From contig QILJ01000352.1 in assembly GCA_003233295.1 (NCBI GenBank), positions 1 through 6,893 on the forward strand: a stretch of DNA of 6,893 nt, read 5' to 3'. The first letter of the stretch is position 1; every line of letters begins with the position of its first letter. Positions 6,071-6,893 of this stretch are shown piece by piece. Made by a program: the position numbers and the translations under genes. The notes under the pieces are model-generated. The model searched no databases. It saw nothing but the letters and a program-made list of their open reading frames with translations, and had not been told where the DNA came from. The stretch comes from Ignavibacteria bacterium. GTDB taxonomy: Bacteria; Bacteroidota; Ignavibacteria; Ignavibacteriales; Melioribacteraceae.

Positions 6071-6893
6071 TTTTAAAATCACTCCATAATTTTGGTGGAT
6101 ATAGTCCTTTATCAATAAGCTTTTTCATTTTGTCCCGAGCAATTGGTTTATCTTCTGCATATGTTAATCCAAACCACGAAGCATTGCTTTCAAGAACTTT
6201 AACTTTTACTTCTCCATTATTTATCAATGCATCAACAGTTGTTGGAATATAAAATTCTGACTTTAAATTGCCATTATTCTCTTTCAGAAACTCTCTAAAA
6301 TGCTTTTCAAATTTTTCGAACACAGAAGTCTTAAAGGCAAACATATTCATTGACACATTTTCATCGCCTGTTAAACTCTGCCATTCACCGTTATCATCTT
6401 TATATACAAAACCATTATTCTCAATTTTGATCTCCTTTATTTCAACAATAGAAGTCATATAATTTTGTTCATTGACTTTACAAACCCCTCTCGATACAGA
6501 TCCGAATTCGGAAAGTGTGTTTCTTAATCGAAAGCCAATAAGTGCATATTCATCTATATCGTTATTGTTGCCATTCTTGTTCGATAAATAATCAGCAGCT
6601 ATTTTAAATGATTCATATCCATAAAAATCATCTGCATTAATAACCGCAAATGGTTCATTGATTTTAGGAGCAGCTATCATTAAGGCGTGCCCGGTACCCC
6701 AAGGTTTTTCTCTCTCACGAGAATACTCAATATCTTCCGGTATATAATGTAATTCCTGACATACATAATCTGTCTCTATTTCAGAGGGAAGGGAATCTAA
6801 TATTACCTCTTTAAATTCCTCTTCAAAATTTTCTCTGATAACATAAACTATTTTACCGAAGCCGGCTTTAACCGCATCGTAAACCGAGTAATC
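6063..6893 (-). CDS. Sugar-1-phosphate nucleotidyltransferase (partial, 5' end beyond the window)
   Basis: The frame is open from the right edge of the window to a TAA at 6063-6065, giving 276 residues. An internal ATG at 6678-6680 is not the start, because conserved sequence continues upstream of it. The visible part begins DYSVYDAVKAGFGKIV, then has EREKPWGTGHAL (about 61-72) and PFAVINADDFYG (about 81-92), the nucleotide-sugar binding and metal-binding segments of a GT-A-like NTP-transferase fold. The missing N-terminus, probably about 35-50 residues, would hold the usual glycine-rich NTP loop with its Arg and Lys. The product most likely joins a sugar-1-phosphate to a nucleoside triphosphate. 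Its stop overlaps the start of the NahK-like kinase gene, so kinase and transferase are translationally coupled and probably act in series. Which nucleotide and sugar are used is not visible. Pairing with an APH-fold kinase is seen in AmgK/MurU and in many Bacteroidota genomes (family knowledge). Confidence 0.85.
   Translation of the reverse strand, partial: DYSVYDAVKAGFGKIVYVIRENFEEEFKEVILDSLPSEIETDYVCQELHYIPEDIEYSREREKPWGTGHALMIAAPKINEPFAVINADDFYGYESFKIAADYLSNKNGNNNDIDEYALIGFRLRNTLSEFGSVSRGVCKVNEQNYMTSIVEIKEIKIENNGFVYKDDNGEWQSLTGDENVSMNMFAFKTSVFEKFEKHFREFLKENNGNLKSEFYIPTTVDALINNGEVKVKVLESNASWFGLTYAEDKPIARDKMKKLIDKGLYPPKLWSDFKID
6082..6085 (-). promoter_or_regulatory. Ribosome binding site supporting the TTG start of the kinase
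   Basis: On the minus strand GGAG is followed by 11 nt and then TTGATTAA, in which the TTG start and the TAA stop of the upstream nucleotidyltransferase overlap. The spacing is slightly long, so the site is plausible, not decisive. Confidence 0.4.

Noticed and set aside
6063..6680. Nucleotidyltransferase starting at the ATG at 6680
   Set aside because: The same frame stays open to the window edge and encodes conserved family sequence upstream of this codon (KPWGTGHAL, DYSVYDAVKAGFG), so this Met is internal.

Overview
The window is from a moderately AT-rich bacterial chromosome and carries carbohydrate-metabolism genes. Several traits point to the Bacteroidota/Ignavibacteriota side of the FCB group. 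The MFS carrier and the Gfo/Idh/MocA oxidoreductases resemble those in sugar clusters of such bacteria, and so does the pairing of a NahK-like kinase with a nucleotidyltransferase. Purine-rich Shine-Dalgarno sequences precede most genes, which is less typical of classical Bacteroidia and would fit Ignavibacteria-like lineages better. This taxonomic reading is inference from memory, not a search result.

The plus-strand half (1-3978) holds the last 35 codons of a gene that looks like a Gfo/Idh/MocA oxidoreductase. A 12-TM fucose-permease-type MFS transporter follows (165-1643). Next is a 158-bp spacer with a possible terminator and a REP-like double palindrome. Then come a complete Gfo/Idh/MocA NAD(P)-dependent oxidoreductase with a TTG start (1802-2962) and, 20 bp on, a xylose-isomerase-like TIM-barrel protein (2983-3978). 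Oxidoreductase plus TIM-barrel pairs are known from pathways that oxidise a sugar or glycoside at C3 and then epimerise, eliminate or cleave the keto intermediate. Examples are E. coli YcjS/YcjR, the Bacteroides BT2156-BT2160 set, and C-glycoside DgpA/DgpBC. Uptake followed by oxidative processing of a sugar or glycoside is the simplest reading; the substrate cannot be told.

The minus-strand half (6893-3984) reads right to left: a sugar-1-phosphate nucleotidyltransferase (5' end outside the window), an anomeric sugar kinase like N-acetylhexosamine 1-kinase, and an atypical SDR of the NAD-dependent epimerase/dehydratase group. The first two overlap by about 8 bp and the last two are 17 bp apart, so they look like one operon. 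Free sugar to sugar-1-phosphate to NDP-sugar to a modified sugar is the natural series, analogous in logic to AmgK/MurU or to the bifidobacterial NahK pathway.

The two operons converge with only 5 bp between their stop codons and no visible terminator there. Most worth a second look are the SDR, which seems to lack the conserved active-site Ser loop; the roughly 100-residue periplasmic insertion in the transporter; the REP-like element; and the joint layout of oxidative and nucleotide-activation sugar modules. Nothing resembling a defence system, phage, transposase, CRISPR array, tRNA or rRNA was seen.
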